Positions 29,685 through 36,298 are shown, counted from the first letter of the stretch. The stretch is DNA of 64,000 bases from Microglena sp. YARC (GCA_022414725.1 CM039463.1:23491042-23555041), one strand, 5' to 3'. Numbers and translations are program-made. The notes: generated by a model not told the origin, from the letters alone.

Positions 29685-31167
29685 CCCTGGTATATATATA
29701 GTATAGTACCTGTGTCTAATGTTGGACGAGTCCCTTTAGCCTATTTGGATACCCCTGGACTGTTCAAATCCGTACACAGCAGTGCTATTCTTTTCGGCTA
29801 TGTGCTGCAGCTCCTTGGCAGCTCTCCTAACTGGCTATTCAGCTAAACCTAACTCGACCCAGTGCACCTTAAAGCGGACGGAATCAGCTGTTGGGGCCTG
29901 CCAACATGTCTGGGTGTAGCCCAGGGGTTGGATCACGGAGCTCCCTAGAAGCTGCTAAGAGAGGTCGGAAATAGAAGCCCTGACGTATAGCATGGAAGCC
30001 AACTTTATATGTGTAGGGAACGGCGACATGATATCATGTTATAATATGATATCATCTGATGCCAGCAGTCTGACCCAAAGTCACCATGTATATACAATAT
30101 CATATGATGCAATTTGTTTGATATCATATGATATCATACTCGCCTTTGATCAACATCATATGGTATGCCGGCCCCTACATATGTGCTTTGTTTTGTGTCC
30201 GTTTTATATCCCTCTCTCCCGTTGTGCGTCCGTTTTATGTCCTTCCCTCCTTTATTGTGCCCGTTGTATGTCCTTCTCTCCCGTTCCGCGTCCGTTTGAT
30301 GCCCCTCTCTCCAGTATTGTGTCCGATTTATATCCCTCTCTCCCGTTGTGCGTCCGTATTATGCACTGCATCATACTACACTCGTTTTCACAAGTATGTG
30401 TCTTCTGTGTGTGCGATTCTTTTTACTCATGTAGTCATAAAGTCATTTGTTTACCTCTTTTCTATCCTTCTTTGCATTGTTTTTTGGTGGAGCCCCCCCT
30501 TCTTGGGGGGTGGGAGACCCCAGAGTCACCCCTTTGTCCAATTGATTGTTTGTTTGTCGTGTTTTCGGCACGCAACCCTGGCCCTAACTATGTCGTAAAC
30601 CCTAGCTTTGGTCCGCTGAACTCGTTTCCGGTGCCACCTGTCGCTCCGGTAGTCAACACTCTCCGCCAATATTTCGCGTCGCTTGCGACGTGTCTAGGAC
30701 TTGTTCCCATCAGGGTACTACATTTTGTCAAATTGGCCAGCGCTGCAGGCGCACAAAAGTCAAATTGGTCAGCGCTTTCTAGTGCAAAAAGAGCAAAAAC
30801 TGCGCGCTGCGCCCAAAAGGGGTTGTAGTACCCTAGTTCCCTTTGTGTTTGGTGTTTGATGCTCTGTGTTCACTTTTTAAAATGTTCTTCAGCGATTTGC
30901 ATTGTATTTATTTCATGCAAAAATCAACAATTGTCTGTATTCATGTATTTATGTATGTATGTATTTACTTCCCTCCCCCTACAGATAGTCCTATTTGGAG
31001 ATGAAAGAAGACACGCATCCATCAACAATCTGGACGCCTATAAGGCGTGCCACAGCTCGGTGTGCCATGCCATCTGCACGGATGCACCGTCTCTCTTGCA
31101 GAAGTTCCTGAGTGAAGTCGGGCCTCTGCCACGTGTGCAGATGAATGTCACCATTCTCACCAAGTAG
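17957..31167 (+). CDS. Glycerophosphodiester phosphodiesterase family protein
   Basis: Seven exons join in phase: 17957-18366, 19303-19504, 23390-23414, 24577-24670, 27008-27136, 28998-29079 and 30985-31167, about 375 residues in all. Members of this family hydrolyse glycerophosphodiesters to glycerol 3-phosphate and an alcohol, using a TIM barrel and a divalent metal. Visible motifs are VYSHRGG (the catalytic His-Arg pair), ENTMPAF, LELDVHLTKDDQVVVFHD (metal-binding E.D and second His), the YDDLPPL and EEL..EFP..PIQ|IDFKANSE block, VIWGSF, and C-terminal AICTDAPSLLQKFL. The order and length match eukaryotic GDPD1/GDPD4-like proteins. The N-terminus is uncertain: the first exon frame opens after a stop at 17954 and lacks an early ATG, so an upstream exon is likely; otherwise Met at 18107 starts it. 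A short basic PKRKRKR stretch precedes that. Family assignment is confident; substrate is unknown. Confidence 0.9.
18651..19302. repeat. Acceptor-edge copies of GDPD exon 2 with C runs
   Basis: Two imperfect copies (from about 18655 and 18893) of the intron end plus the first 70 nt of exon 19303-19504 (GGACATGGCCAGAATGTGTG...) are followed by poly-C runs. Both copies keep the CTG/CTC-AG context and a partial reading frame (NMARMCG...). Confidence 0.88.
19303..19504 (+). CDS. GDPD exon 2
   Basis: One base completes the Lys codon, then 67 codons read DMARMCGRQYRGKSIKDFNY DDLPPLL..., ending EELFIEFPTFPIQ before GTGGGT. An Ala/Asp/Lys insert with a repeated AGPADK (residues ~31-48) replaces the usual short loop. 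FPTFPIQ with the next exon's IDFKANSE is the conserved P..IQID.K strand. A copy of the donor edge lies at 19568-19606. Confidence 0.9.
19925..20090. repeat. (GACA)n microsatellite
   Basis: This is a nearly pure (CAGA)n tract of about 150 bp, with two GAAAGA interruptions. Confidence 0.97.
20136..20317 (+). mobile_element. tRNA-derived SINE (copy 2) with 20-bp target duplication
   Basis: The head has A-box-like TGTCAATGGTAGAG and B-box-like GGGGTTAGAATCCC. The body (CGCGGCCGCTGTCAACCGCC, ATGGTAGCTTTGTCCAGG...) matches the minus-strand copy at 5 kb. It is flanked by perfect direct repeats CAGGGGCCTTGCATGCAGGG at 20116-20135 and 20318-20337. The structure shows a pol III-type retroposon moved by target-primed reverse transcription. 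Confidence 0.85.
20400..20930. repeat. (GGT)n higher-order repeat
   Basis: Three to four units of about 130-145 bp occur. Each has GCATTGGAGGTGGAGCACTG, GGGCCATGATAGTATTTGTG and (GGTGGT)n. The long Thr- or Val-rich frames are compositional. Confidence 0.9.
20931..21175. repeat. ~80-bp tandem repeat (TCACATGGGTG)
   Basis: Repeats of GTCACATGGGTGTCACATGG and GGCTGATCTTGGGTCACATG occur. No gene is seen. Confidence 0.88.
21325..21420. repeat. ~21-bp tandem repeat (GGTCCCAGGTAGCCAAAACG)
   Basis: Four to five units of GGGGTCCCAGGTAGCCAAAA lie immediately before an element-A copy. Confidence 0.85.
21429..21660 (+). mobile_element. Element A (copy 1), dispersed ~220-bp element
   Basis: The sequence starts GAATAAGTCCTAGTCAGCGT, carries the palindrome GTCGCAAGCGAC, then GGCGGAGAGTGTT, an interior with CAGGTGGCAACAGAA and TTACGAAACGGTTGGCTGAC, and ends GGGCTCCGCCTAAAA. 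GGCGGAG and CTCCGCC are inverted near the two ends. Five copies occur in the window with no coding capacity: a MITE- or SINE-like non-autonomous element. Confidence 0.75.
21900..22131 (+). mobile_element. Element C, hAT-like MITE (copy 1)
   Basis: Ends are TAGGGATATTGTTCCCGCTA and ...ATCATCC. Near-duplicate 8-mers flank it (CCATCTAC at 21892 and CCATCTTC at 22132, 7 of 8). The interior motif TATAGCGATCGCTAGTTTTG is palindromic around GCGATCGC. It is homologous to 29234-29423 and 37802-38089. Confidence 0.6.
22240..22405. repeat. (TAA)n microsatellite
   Basis: This is about 160 bp of (AAT)n with scattered interruptions. Confidence 0.97.
22545..23360. repeat. CCTATAG/CCTGTAA satellite
   Basis: Repeats of GCCTATAGCCTGTAACCTGT type occur, with higher-order modules of about 150 bp containing CACATGCTAGCCTATAGCCT. 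The array runs to within 30 bp of the acceptor of exon 23390-23414. Confidence 0.92.
23390..23414 (+). CDS. GDPD exon 3 (25-nt micro-exon)
   Basis: ATT GAC TTC AAG GCA AAC TCT GAA A encodes IDFKANSE plus one base. Acceptor is CTCTCTGCAG and donor is GTGAGT. It restores the conserved P..Q-I-D-x-K strand between exons 2 and 4 and is one of the smallest exons in the window. Confidence 0.85.
23455..24130. repeat. ~60-bp tandem repeat (TATTAGGGGCAGTG)
   Basis: About 11 units of CGCACCTTGGCTTACAGAGC, GCGTCTATTAGGGGCAGTGA and (ATTCAA)n occur. No gene is seen. Confidence 0.92.
24160..24576. repeat. Acceptor-edge copies of GDPD exon 4
   Basis: Six copies of ATTTGATATATTTCCACACA, GAGCTGGTGCACCTA and a CACACACACCTA spacer occur, each ending in CAG|AGCTGGTGCAC, the start of exon 24577-24670. 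Confidence 0.92.
24577..24670 (+). CDS. GDPD exon 4
   Basis: With the base from exon 3 it encodes K then LVHLTHELIMKYPGRQQLVI, WGSFLHNVNS. Donor is AACAGTTG|GTAAGT. VIWGSF is the conserved strand followed by the metal-side loop of GDPD enzymes. Confidence 0.88.
24710..25080. repeat. Retroposon 3' tails (TTCAAG) and donor-edge copies
   Basis: Minus-strand CTATGTAATCAAGTTCAAGT tails lie at 24713-24740 and 25007-25030, followed by GCTTCAGCCAG. Between them a copy of the end of exon 4 (GGTGATATGGGGCTCCTTC) lies at 24837-24880. Confidence 0.65.
25101..25303 (+). mobile_element. Element A (copy 2)
   Basis: AGCGTCGCCTGCGACGCTAA, TGGCGGAGAGTG, CAACAGGTGGCAAGGGAAG and CCGTTGGCTGACGTGTCTGG occur in order, ending GGGGGCTCCGCCAAAAAAA. 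The left TAAAAAATGGCGGAG and right CTCCGCCAAAAAA are inverted. Confidence 0.78.
25340..25860. repeat. Donor-edge copies of GDPD exon 4
   Basis: Copies of AACTGGTGATATGGGGCTCC, TTCATGCACAACATGAACAG and CTGGTCAGT lie at about 25352, 25468 and 25588, with a remnant (CAGCTGGTCAGT) at 25792. All reproduce the last ~40 nt of exon 24577-24670 plus an altered donor. Confidence 0.85.
25875..26078 (+). mobile_element. Element A (copy 3)
   Basis: It starts GAACAAGTTCTATACAGCGT, has the core palindrome GCGTCGCATGCGACGC and TTGGCGGAGAGTGTT, and ends GGGGGCTCCGCCAAAAAAAC. Orientation matches copies 1 and 2. Confidence 0.78.
26080..26660. repeat. 31-bp tandem repeat (AAACAGTGGTGATCTGAACC)
   Basis: About 19 near-identical units AAACAGTGGTGATCTGAACC CCAACAAAAAAC occur. 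Because 31 is not a multiple of three, all minus-strand frames read the same degenerate peptide (VGVQITTVCF...), which is not a gene. Confidence 0.95.
26745..26925. repeat. CTCACCCCCATGCT minisatellite
   Basis: Units of CTCACCCCCATGCTCATG type occur, with a short continuation at 26967-26998, just upstream of GDPD exon 5. Confidence 0.85.
27008..27136 (+). CDS. GDPD exon 5
   Basis: After completing the Cys codon it encodes AYKVDRSIPLSASFFRMLLL, MTAHRFGLMESYPIYESFFI, AH. Acceptor is CATGCTGCAG and donor is CATTG|GTAGGA. The pattern (C...NPDIP...S..R.L.L....G...F.PI.E.FF) corresponds to the hydrophobic helix region of GDPD1-like enzymes. Confidence 0.85.
27137..28515. repeat. GGT repeats, donor-edge copies of exon 5 and poly-G runs
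   Basis: A close copy of exon 5's last ~70 nt lies at 27209-27280. (TGGTGG)n fills 27150-27590. Diverged copies (AAAGTTACCCAGTTTGTAGA, GGCTGGTCACTTCACCCTTG, TAGG) recur to 28510. Units at 27770-28330 carry G runs of 23-30 nt (for example 28155-28184). Confidence 0.88.
28550..28990. repeat. Acceptor-edge copies of GDPD exon 6
   Basis: Three ~130-bp copies (about 28560, 28695 and 28830) contain AACTCGCTGGCACAGGTCCT, GGTTGAACAGCTTCATGG, the intron end and first codons of exon 28998-29079, with CAG substitutions that break the frame. Confidence 0.88.
28998..29079 (+). CDS. GDPD exon 6
   Basis: With two bases from exon 5 it encodes W then SWLHNFMGRQFHFPAWVKTL, GSKPGVA. Acceptor is GGTACAG and donor is GCG|GTACGT, phase 0 out. 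It is less conserved than the other exons, but it is the only stretch in this intron that joins both neighbours in phase. Confidence 0.65.
29234..29423 (+). mobile_element. Element C, hAT-like MITE (copy 2)
   Basis: The start CAGGCATTGTTTCCGATGG is diverged. The interior has CTACTTTTGACCCCGTTATG, GGCTATTAAAAGCC and TTTAGGCTAGAAAAAGACCA, and the end is AAACATCCCTG. The flanking duplication is imperfect (TTGTATAG / TTGTAGTA). Confidence 0.55.
29518..29702. repeat. (TA)n microsatellites
   Basis: Pure (TA)n tracts lie at 29519-29551 and 29647-29680. The non-repeat segment between them holds GGTGTGACCGGTGTAACCGT. Confidence 0.9.
30480..30709 (-). mobile_element. Element A (copy 4)
   Basis: This is a reverse-orientation copy: TTTTTTGGTGGAGCCCCCCC ... 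GGTGCCACCTGTCGCTCCGG ... AACACTCTCCGCCAAT ... GCGTCGCTTGCGACG ... TAGGACTTGTTCCC. It abuts the MITE at 30711. Confidence 0.78.
30711..30835. mobile_element. hAT-like MITE (family 1, copy 2)
   Basis: This 125-bp element has terminal repeats CAGGGTACTACA and TTGTAGTACCCTA. Flanking 8-mers are GTTCCCAT (30703-30710) and GTTCCCTT (30836-30843), 7 of 8 identical. The interior (CAAATTGGCCAGCGCT, GCGCGCTGCGCCC) resembles 7217-7412. Confidence 0.7.
30985..31167 (+). CDS. GDPD exon 7 (C-terminus)
   Basis: This exon has 60 codons plus TAG. It starts IVLFGDERRHASINNLDAYK and has ACHSSVCHAICTDAPSLLQK, then FLSEVG. AICTDAPSLLQKFL matches the conserved C-terminal G(A/I).TD.P..L..FL of the family. Acceptor is CCCCCTACAG. 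The frame stops at 31165; a donor at CCAA|GTAGGC could extend it, but no further exon is seen. Confidence 0.88.
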   Translation: MVLFGDERRHASINNLDAYKACHSSVCHAICTDAPSLLQKFLSEVGPLPRVQMNVTILTK

Positions 31168-31190
31168 GCGTTGGATAGGATTGTTATTTG

Positions 31191-31410
31191 TTTTTTTGCG
31201 GAGCCCCCCCTCCCCATATTCACTTCATCGTCTGTTTGTCCGTCTGATGGTCTGACCGACCGACTGACTAAAAAATTGAATCCTTACACGTCAGCCAGCT
31301 GTCGTAACTTACTGGCTTCGGTCAGCTCCAGATCGTTGCCACCTGTCGTTCCGTAGCCTACACTCTCCACCAATTTTCCACGTCGCTTGCGACGCTGCTT
31401 AGGACTTGTT
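31191..31410 (-). mobile_element. Element A (copy 5)
   Basis: This is a reverse-orientation copy immediately after the GDPD stop codon: TTTTTTTGCGGAGCCCCCCC ... GTTGCCACCTGTCGTTCCG ... CACTCTCCACCAATTTTCCA ... CGTCGCTTGCGACGCTGC ... TAGGACTTGTT. Confidence 0.78.
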
Positions 31411-32340
31411 CAGCCAACTCTGGGCTGGTGGCAGGTTGAACGTGTGCCATGCCATATGCACTTTAGCACCGCCTCTCGTGCAGAAGTTTCTGACCAAAGC
31501 TGGGCCTCTGCCACGTGTGCACATGAATGTCACCAAGCAGGCATTGGATTGGATTGTTCCATGGGTTTTCAGCCAACTCTAGGCTGGTGGCAGGTTTAAG
31601 GTGTGCCATGCCATCTGCACTGATGCACCGTCTCTCTTGCAGAAGTTCCTGACCAAAGTTGGGCCTCTGCTACGTGTGCAGATGAACGTAACCAAGCAGG
31701 CACTGGATTGGATTGTTCCATGGGTTTTCAGCCAACTCTAGGCTGGTGGCAGGTTTAAGGTGTGCCATGCCATATGCACTGATGCACCGTCTCTCTTGCA
31801 GAAGTTCCTGACCAAAGTTGGGCCTCTGCTACGTGTGCAGATGAGCGTAACCAAGCAGGCATTGGATTGGATTGTTCCATGGGTTTTCAGCCAACTCTAG
31901 GCTGGTGGCAGGTTTAAGGTGTGCCATGCCATATGCACTGATGCACCGTCTCTCTTGCAGAAGTTCCTGACCAAAGTTGGGCCTCTGCTACGTGTGCAGA
32001 TGAACGTAACCAAGCAGGCATTGGATTGGATTGTTCCATGGGTTTTCAGCCAACTCTAGGCTGGTGGCAGGTTTAAGGTGTGCCATGCCATCTGCACTGA
32101 TGCACCGTCTCTCTTGCAGAAGTTCCTGACCAAAGTTGGGCCTCTGCCACGTGTGCAGATGAAATTGAAATTGAAATTGTTACATCCGTGTAGAACCGTT
32201 ACTCACAGGACGTGAAGTTAAGGACACCATAGCGTAAGCCGGAGCTAGCTATAGTCACCGTAGGACCATCTCAGTAAAAAGAATTACCACCGATGCCTGC
32301 CACGTGTGCAGATGAACGTAACCAAGCAGGCGTTGTTGTT
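31411..32340. repeat. Tandem copies of the last GDPD exon's 3' part
   Basis: Six units of about 150 bp start near 31410, 31568, 31725, 31882, 32045 and the remnant at 32297. Each contains GGTGTGCCATGCCATCTGCA, CTGATGCACCGTCTCTCTTG, CAGAAGTTCCTGACCAAAG, i.e. the CHAICTDAPSLLQKFL segment. Linkers such as TTCAGCCAACTCTAGGCTGG break the frame, so these are non-coding copies. Confidence 0.9.
32164..32296 (-). mobile_element. Element B, SINE-like retroposon (copy 2) with 20-bp duplication
   Basis: On the minus strand it runs CATCGGTGGTAATTCTTTTT ... GGATGTAACAATTTCAATTT CAATTTC. It interrupts one GDPD-exon copy and is flanked by the direct repeat CTGCCACGTGTGCAGATGAA at 32144-32163 and 32297-32316. 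It is homologous to 2249-2440 without the internal GGGGCTTGCCTA expansion. Confidence 0.8.
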
Positions 32341-32559
32341 TCGGCCCTCCAGTAGCTCTTGGTAGCGAAGACGGCATCTGAGCCACCCTGAACTAACCTG
32401 TACAGGAGTACGCTCCAATGTGACCCTTGCATGCGTTCATCACTTCACCTGAATCCTCCGGGTCGCTGGTTTGTGTCGGAAGACCCATCTCCTGGGGTGA
32501 AAGTCCTTACACAACTTAAAAACAAAACTGCATGCTATTTGAGCCACCTTCTAAAAGTA

Positions 32560-32840
32560 CACTCCAGTGCAGTAGCTCTTGGTGGAAAAGACGCAAACAT
32601 ACTGGCTGGAAGCCATGCAATAATAATTGTTATAAGGTTCTATACGCGAGGTTTGGGGTCTATCCGTCTGCACATGGCCGCCAACAATTACCCCCCGTGC
32701 GAGATCCACGGAAACCAGGGATTTCAAGGGCACATGTCGGTGTGCAGATTCGAACCCAGAACTCCTCCGGTAATGGTCACCATTGTAAACCGTACACCAT
32801 TCGGAGCCATGTAACCAAGTTCAAGTTCAAGCAGTTCAAA
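32560..32840. mobile_element. Possible retroposon with tRNA-like B box and TTCAAG tail
   Basis: The minus strand has TTCTGGGTTCGAATCTGC (B-box-like) about 40 nt after GGTTTACAATGG (A-box-like). On the plus strand the segment ends CGGAGCCATGTAACCAAGTT CAAGTTCAAG, a tail shared with other elements here. The two orientations conflict, so this may be two elements. A 127-codon open frame across it (32431-32814) is not recognised as a protein. Confidence 0.4.
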
Positions 32841-32889
32841 GCTTTAGAGGATATTCACATAGCAGTCGGGAGTATAAAAAAGGGGGGAC

Positions 32890-33720
32890 ACCTATTCCTA
32901 AAAAACCTGAGTGCTGACCCCCCCCCCTTTAAATCGAAATACCCCCTTTAAAAAAAACTTAGATATGGATTGTGGGGGTTTACAGTATGGCGCACATAAT
33001 GGCATGCTCGGAATTCCCACACAGGGATTGTCTGATAGTCAAAATTCATTTTTTCAACCCCATTCACCCAACAACCCACCCACCCAAGAGGTAGATACTT
33101 ATTGCATAAGGTCCAAAGTGGTGCCAATGGACTGCTCTTGCCAAGGCCTACTCATGGGTGGTCTCAGAATGTCATTTGGAGGTCTGAGTAAAAAGTTAGA
33201 AAAACAACTGAGGAAGGCTGACCCCATTCACCCACCCACCCAAGGGTAGATACTTATTGCATTCACCCACCCAAGGGGTAGATACTTATTGCATAAGGTC
33301 CAAAGTGGTGCCAATGGACTGCTCTTGCCAAGGCCTACTCATGGGTGGTCTCAGAATGTCATTTGGAGGTCTGAGTAAAAAGTTAGAAAAAACCTGAGGA
33401 GGGCTGACCCCATTCACCCACCCACCCAAGGGGTAGATACTTATTGCATTCACCCACCCAAGGGGTAGATACTTGTTGCATAAGGTCCAAAGTGGTGCCA
33501 ATGGACTGCACTTACCAAGGCCTACTCAAGGGTGGTCTCAGAATACCATTTGGAGGTCTGAGTAAAAAGTTAGAAAAAACCTGAGGAGGCTGACCCCCCC
33601 CCCCCCCTAAATGAGGTGCTCAGAATGACCTGAAAAAATGTCTCATAATATCGCAATGATACATGCGATTACAGCCCCATTATCAGAAAAAATCAATCGG
33701 AGAAATGAAATTTTTGGAGG
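32890..33720. repeat. Element F tandem copies
   Basis: Three ~190-bp units contain AAGGTCCAAAGTGGTGCCAA, TGGACTGCTCTTGCCAAGGC, CTCAGAATGTCATTTGGAGG, TCTGAGTAAAAAGTTAGAAA and CACCCACCCAAGGGGTAGAT. The last unit continues into TGAGGTGCTCAGAATGACCT, matching the copy at 17000-17200. Confidence 0.8.
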
Positions 33721-33904
33721 GCCTTGACACCTCTGTAGCAGTGGTCGTTATTTGAATGCTTTGTGGTAGCTAGGGTTTTTGTAAGAGAAGGAACTGGAAG
33801 AGTGTATTTACATAGCATGGTACTACGGTAGTCCATTCTCAGGCGCAGAGGGTCTGTGAAACCAAATAAACCCAATATGGTAGACATTCACCCTTAAGTA
33901 CACA

Positions 33905-34035
33905 TGCAGTAATGTAATGTAATGTAATGTAATGTAATGTAATGTAATGTAATGTAATGTAATGTAATGTAATGTAATGTAATGTAATGTAATGTAATGT
34001 AATGTAATGTAATGTAATGTAATGTAATGTAATGC
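33905..34035. repeat. (TAATG)n microsatellite
   Basis: A near-perfect (AATGT)n pentamer array of about 25 units. Confidence 0.97.
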
Positions 34036-34234
34036 AAGCAAACGGGAGTGTTCCGTCAAACTCACGTCCTGTGGCAGCTCGTACTATTTTTCAAGTTGTT
34101 GCTACAAGCAGGTTTGTTGGATAAAGAGTCAGCCCCAAAAGACTCTGATGCAGCACCCCCCAAAACACGAAGGTATATAATTTAGCACTTGTGCTATACA
34201 TAGCACTTTCAATACAACCCTGGTGGTAGCTTGG

Positions 34235-34665
34235 ATACCGGTAGGGCTGTCTATACCGTACGGTATTTTCAATTACCGTACGATATATCGTGATACACCG
34301 TACGGTATCGATACCGTACGGTATTTTTATACCCTTTTTTGGGGAAATCAGTATAAGACCAAGGGGATATAACAGGAAATACCGTTTACACGTCCATACA
34401 CTTAAAATCAAGTCAAATGGACCAATACTGAGGGAGATAGAAAAACACGGTAATACCGTGGCCTATTACCGTACGATTTATCGTGATATATCGTACGGTA
34501 TAAATTCCCTGACCCAGACTCAGGTGCTTCTGACGAGAATCGAACCGCCGACCTGCCGAGTCGCAAGGCCAAGCCAAAGCCGATTTGGACCAAACACGAT
34601 ATATCGTACGGTACACGGTAAAATAAATACCGGGCGGTATAAAGCTTGACAGCCCTAGCCCGGTA
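34235..34665. mobile_element. TIR element with repeated CCGTACGG palindromes
   Basis: Inverted ends are GATACCGGTAGGGCTGTC (34234-34251) and GACAGCCCTAGCCCGGTATC (34648-34667). The interior has at least eight ACCGTACGGTA or CCGTACGATATATCGT palindromic blocks and one tRNA-like GGCGGTTCGATTCTCG on the minus strand (about 34535-34550). There is no transposase frame. TAGGGCTGTC-type ends occur in hAT elements, but no clean target duplication is seen. Confidence 0.65.
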
Positions 34666-34879
34666 TCATACCGGTAACCTGGAAATTTGCATGAGATGGG
34701 TGGGGCTTTTATCGGTCGTGGTAAAGGGTGCCGAACCACGCTGTTTCCTTTTTGGGCAACTCGTGGAAGCTTCCCAGCAAAAGAAGCAAAAAATTGGAAA
34801 ACCAATTTAATTGATAAAAAGAAGAAAGTAATGAAAAATGAAGAGAAGATACATCGATTTGTTCGCATTTATATTTTCC

Positions 34880-35000
34880 CAGGCATTTATCTTTACTGAT
34901 GACGACGGCGAGCAGCCAGATTGCTATGTAACCAAGCTCAAGTTCAAAACAGTCACGGATCTCCTGCCACCCCCTCCTCACCCAGTGATTTGCTTTATTT
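34880..35000 (+). repeat. Dispersed retroposon tail (GAGCAGCC...ATGTAACCAAG)
   Basis: GACGACGGCGAGCAGCCAGA, TTGCTATGTAACCAAGCTCA and AGTTCAAAAC match the reverse complement of 25007-25070. This supports one family inserted in both orientations. Confidence 0.6.
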
Positions 35001-35279
35001 GTTTGAAGACCCTGGTTTGGAGCAGCTAGGGCACCTAGACCAACTCACGATTTGATTATTTCAGTGGCTCTGCTATTCCAAGCACAAGGGAGAGCGTTCC
35101 AGTTACACCCAGTCACCCACATGCTTCCGGGTGGGGTAGGGGTTGGTATGTGCGAATGGGTGCAGCAGCCTAAGGGGAGGGGGGAGGGGGAGAAAGCTGG
35201 GTTAGCTGGCGTGTAGATAGTGACGGTAATAATGAAGCAATGGAACCAAGTTTAAGTGTAGATTGTGAAGAAGTGTTTA

Positions 35280-35790
35280 CTTATATATACCGCTCAGGAG
35301 GATTGGGAATGGGAAGTCGATGCGCAGCCCAGAGTTGGCTGAAAACCACATCACAATTCAAATTACAAAATTGTCTTTTGGTCGTCATTAACCTGACAGT
35401 GTATCCAAGTTTGGTATCTACGTACATACCGTCTTCATGAGAAGACGGTGAGCAGCCCAGAGTTGGCTGCAAACCATGTTACAATCCAAATAACAAAATC
35501 GTGTAATGGTCGACATTAACCTGACAGTGTATCCAGTAGTTGGCTGAAAACCATGTAACAATTCAAATTACAATTTTGTTTTTTGGTCGGCACCAACCTG
35601 ACAGTGCTGGTATCTACTTACCTTCCCTCGTCAGTTTTCAAGCTCTAGGACCTTGTCTGTAACCGGTATAATCCGCGGTGTATGCTCCCTGGTTTTTGTG
35701 GGTATCGCACGTTTTATAAATTGGGAGACGGTGAGCAGCCCAGAGTTGGCTGAAACCCCATTTAATAATACAATCCAAATTTAGCTCTAG
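35280..35790. repeat. Repeated GAGCAGCCCAGAGTTGGCTG blocks
   Basis: Four copies (about 35318, 35446, 35537 partial and 35727) of GACGGTGAGCAGCCCAGAGT, TGGCTGAAAACCATGTAACA and ATTCAAATTACAAAAT occur. They relate to the TTCAA-tailed retroposon ends elsewhere. No gene is seen. Confidence 0.65.
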
Positions 35791-36011
35791 AGTTTAGAAG
35801 CAGCTTCTGACGTCTCCCAAGCAGCATTTACCTCTGGACTGTATGTGTACGTATGTTACAGTCCAGGGGTAGGCCAAATAGGCTGACGGGCCCAACCGTT
35901 ATATGATGGGCTACAAATGAAAAGCATTGATGTACTGAACCCCCCTGGACTGTAAAATACAGACACTTAGCACAAAAGGCTCGAGCCATGTAACCAAGTC
36001 CAAGTTAAGCA

Positions 36012-36298
36012 CTAAAAAGCGTTATCATCGAAGGACACTGCAAAGCTCGCAGTGGGAGGAGCTGCTGGTGCTGGGGCAGCAGCCCGGGGGGCCTGTGTAA
36101 ATGCTTCATCACCAAAGGCATCATCCCCAAAACCCGCCGCCGCCACAGGAGCAGCAGCAGCAGAGGCGGCAGGGACAGAGGCAACTGCCTGTTTTTCCTC
36201 AGCCTTAGCTCCTGGCAGCCGGCTGGTGGTAGACAAGGCGTTGACCACGACGAAGCCCTGGAGATCTGCGTCGTCGTCGTTGGTCCAGTCAGCGATAC
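36012..36298 (-). CDS. Coiled-coil gene, last exon (DAF motifs)
   Basis: With one base from the previous exon it encodes G then IADWTNDDDADLQGFVVVNA, LSTTSRLPGAKAEEKQAV..., an Ala-rich stretch, FGDDAFGDEAF, more Ala/Pro, and FDDNAF before TAG (36012-36014). Acceptor is CAAGCAG. The short acidic-Phe motifs at the very end are typical of adaptor-binding tails. Confidence 0.82.

Noticed and set aside
30128..30828. 278- and 156-codon frames near 30.0-30.8 kb
   Set aside because: Built from CTCCCGTTGTGCGTCCGTTT repeats running into element A and a MITE. No family similarity.
32431..32814. 127-codon frame with a clean ATG and mixed composition
   Set aside because: It overlaps tRNA-like and retroposon-tail sequences and no protein family is recognisable. 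I list it only as a possible retroposon.
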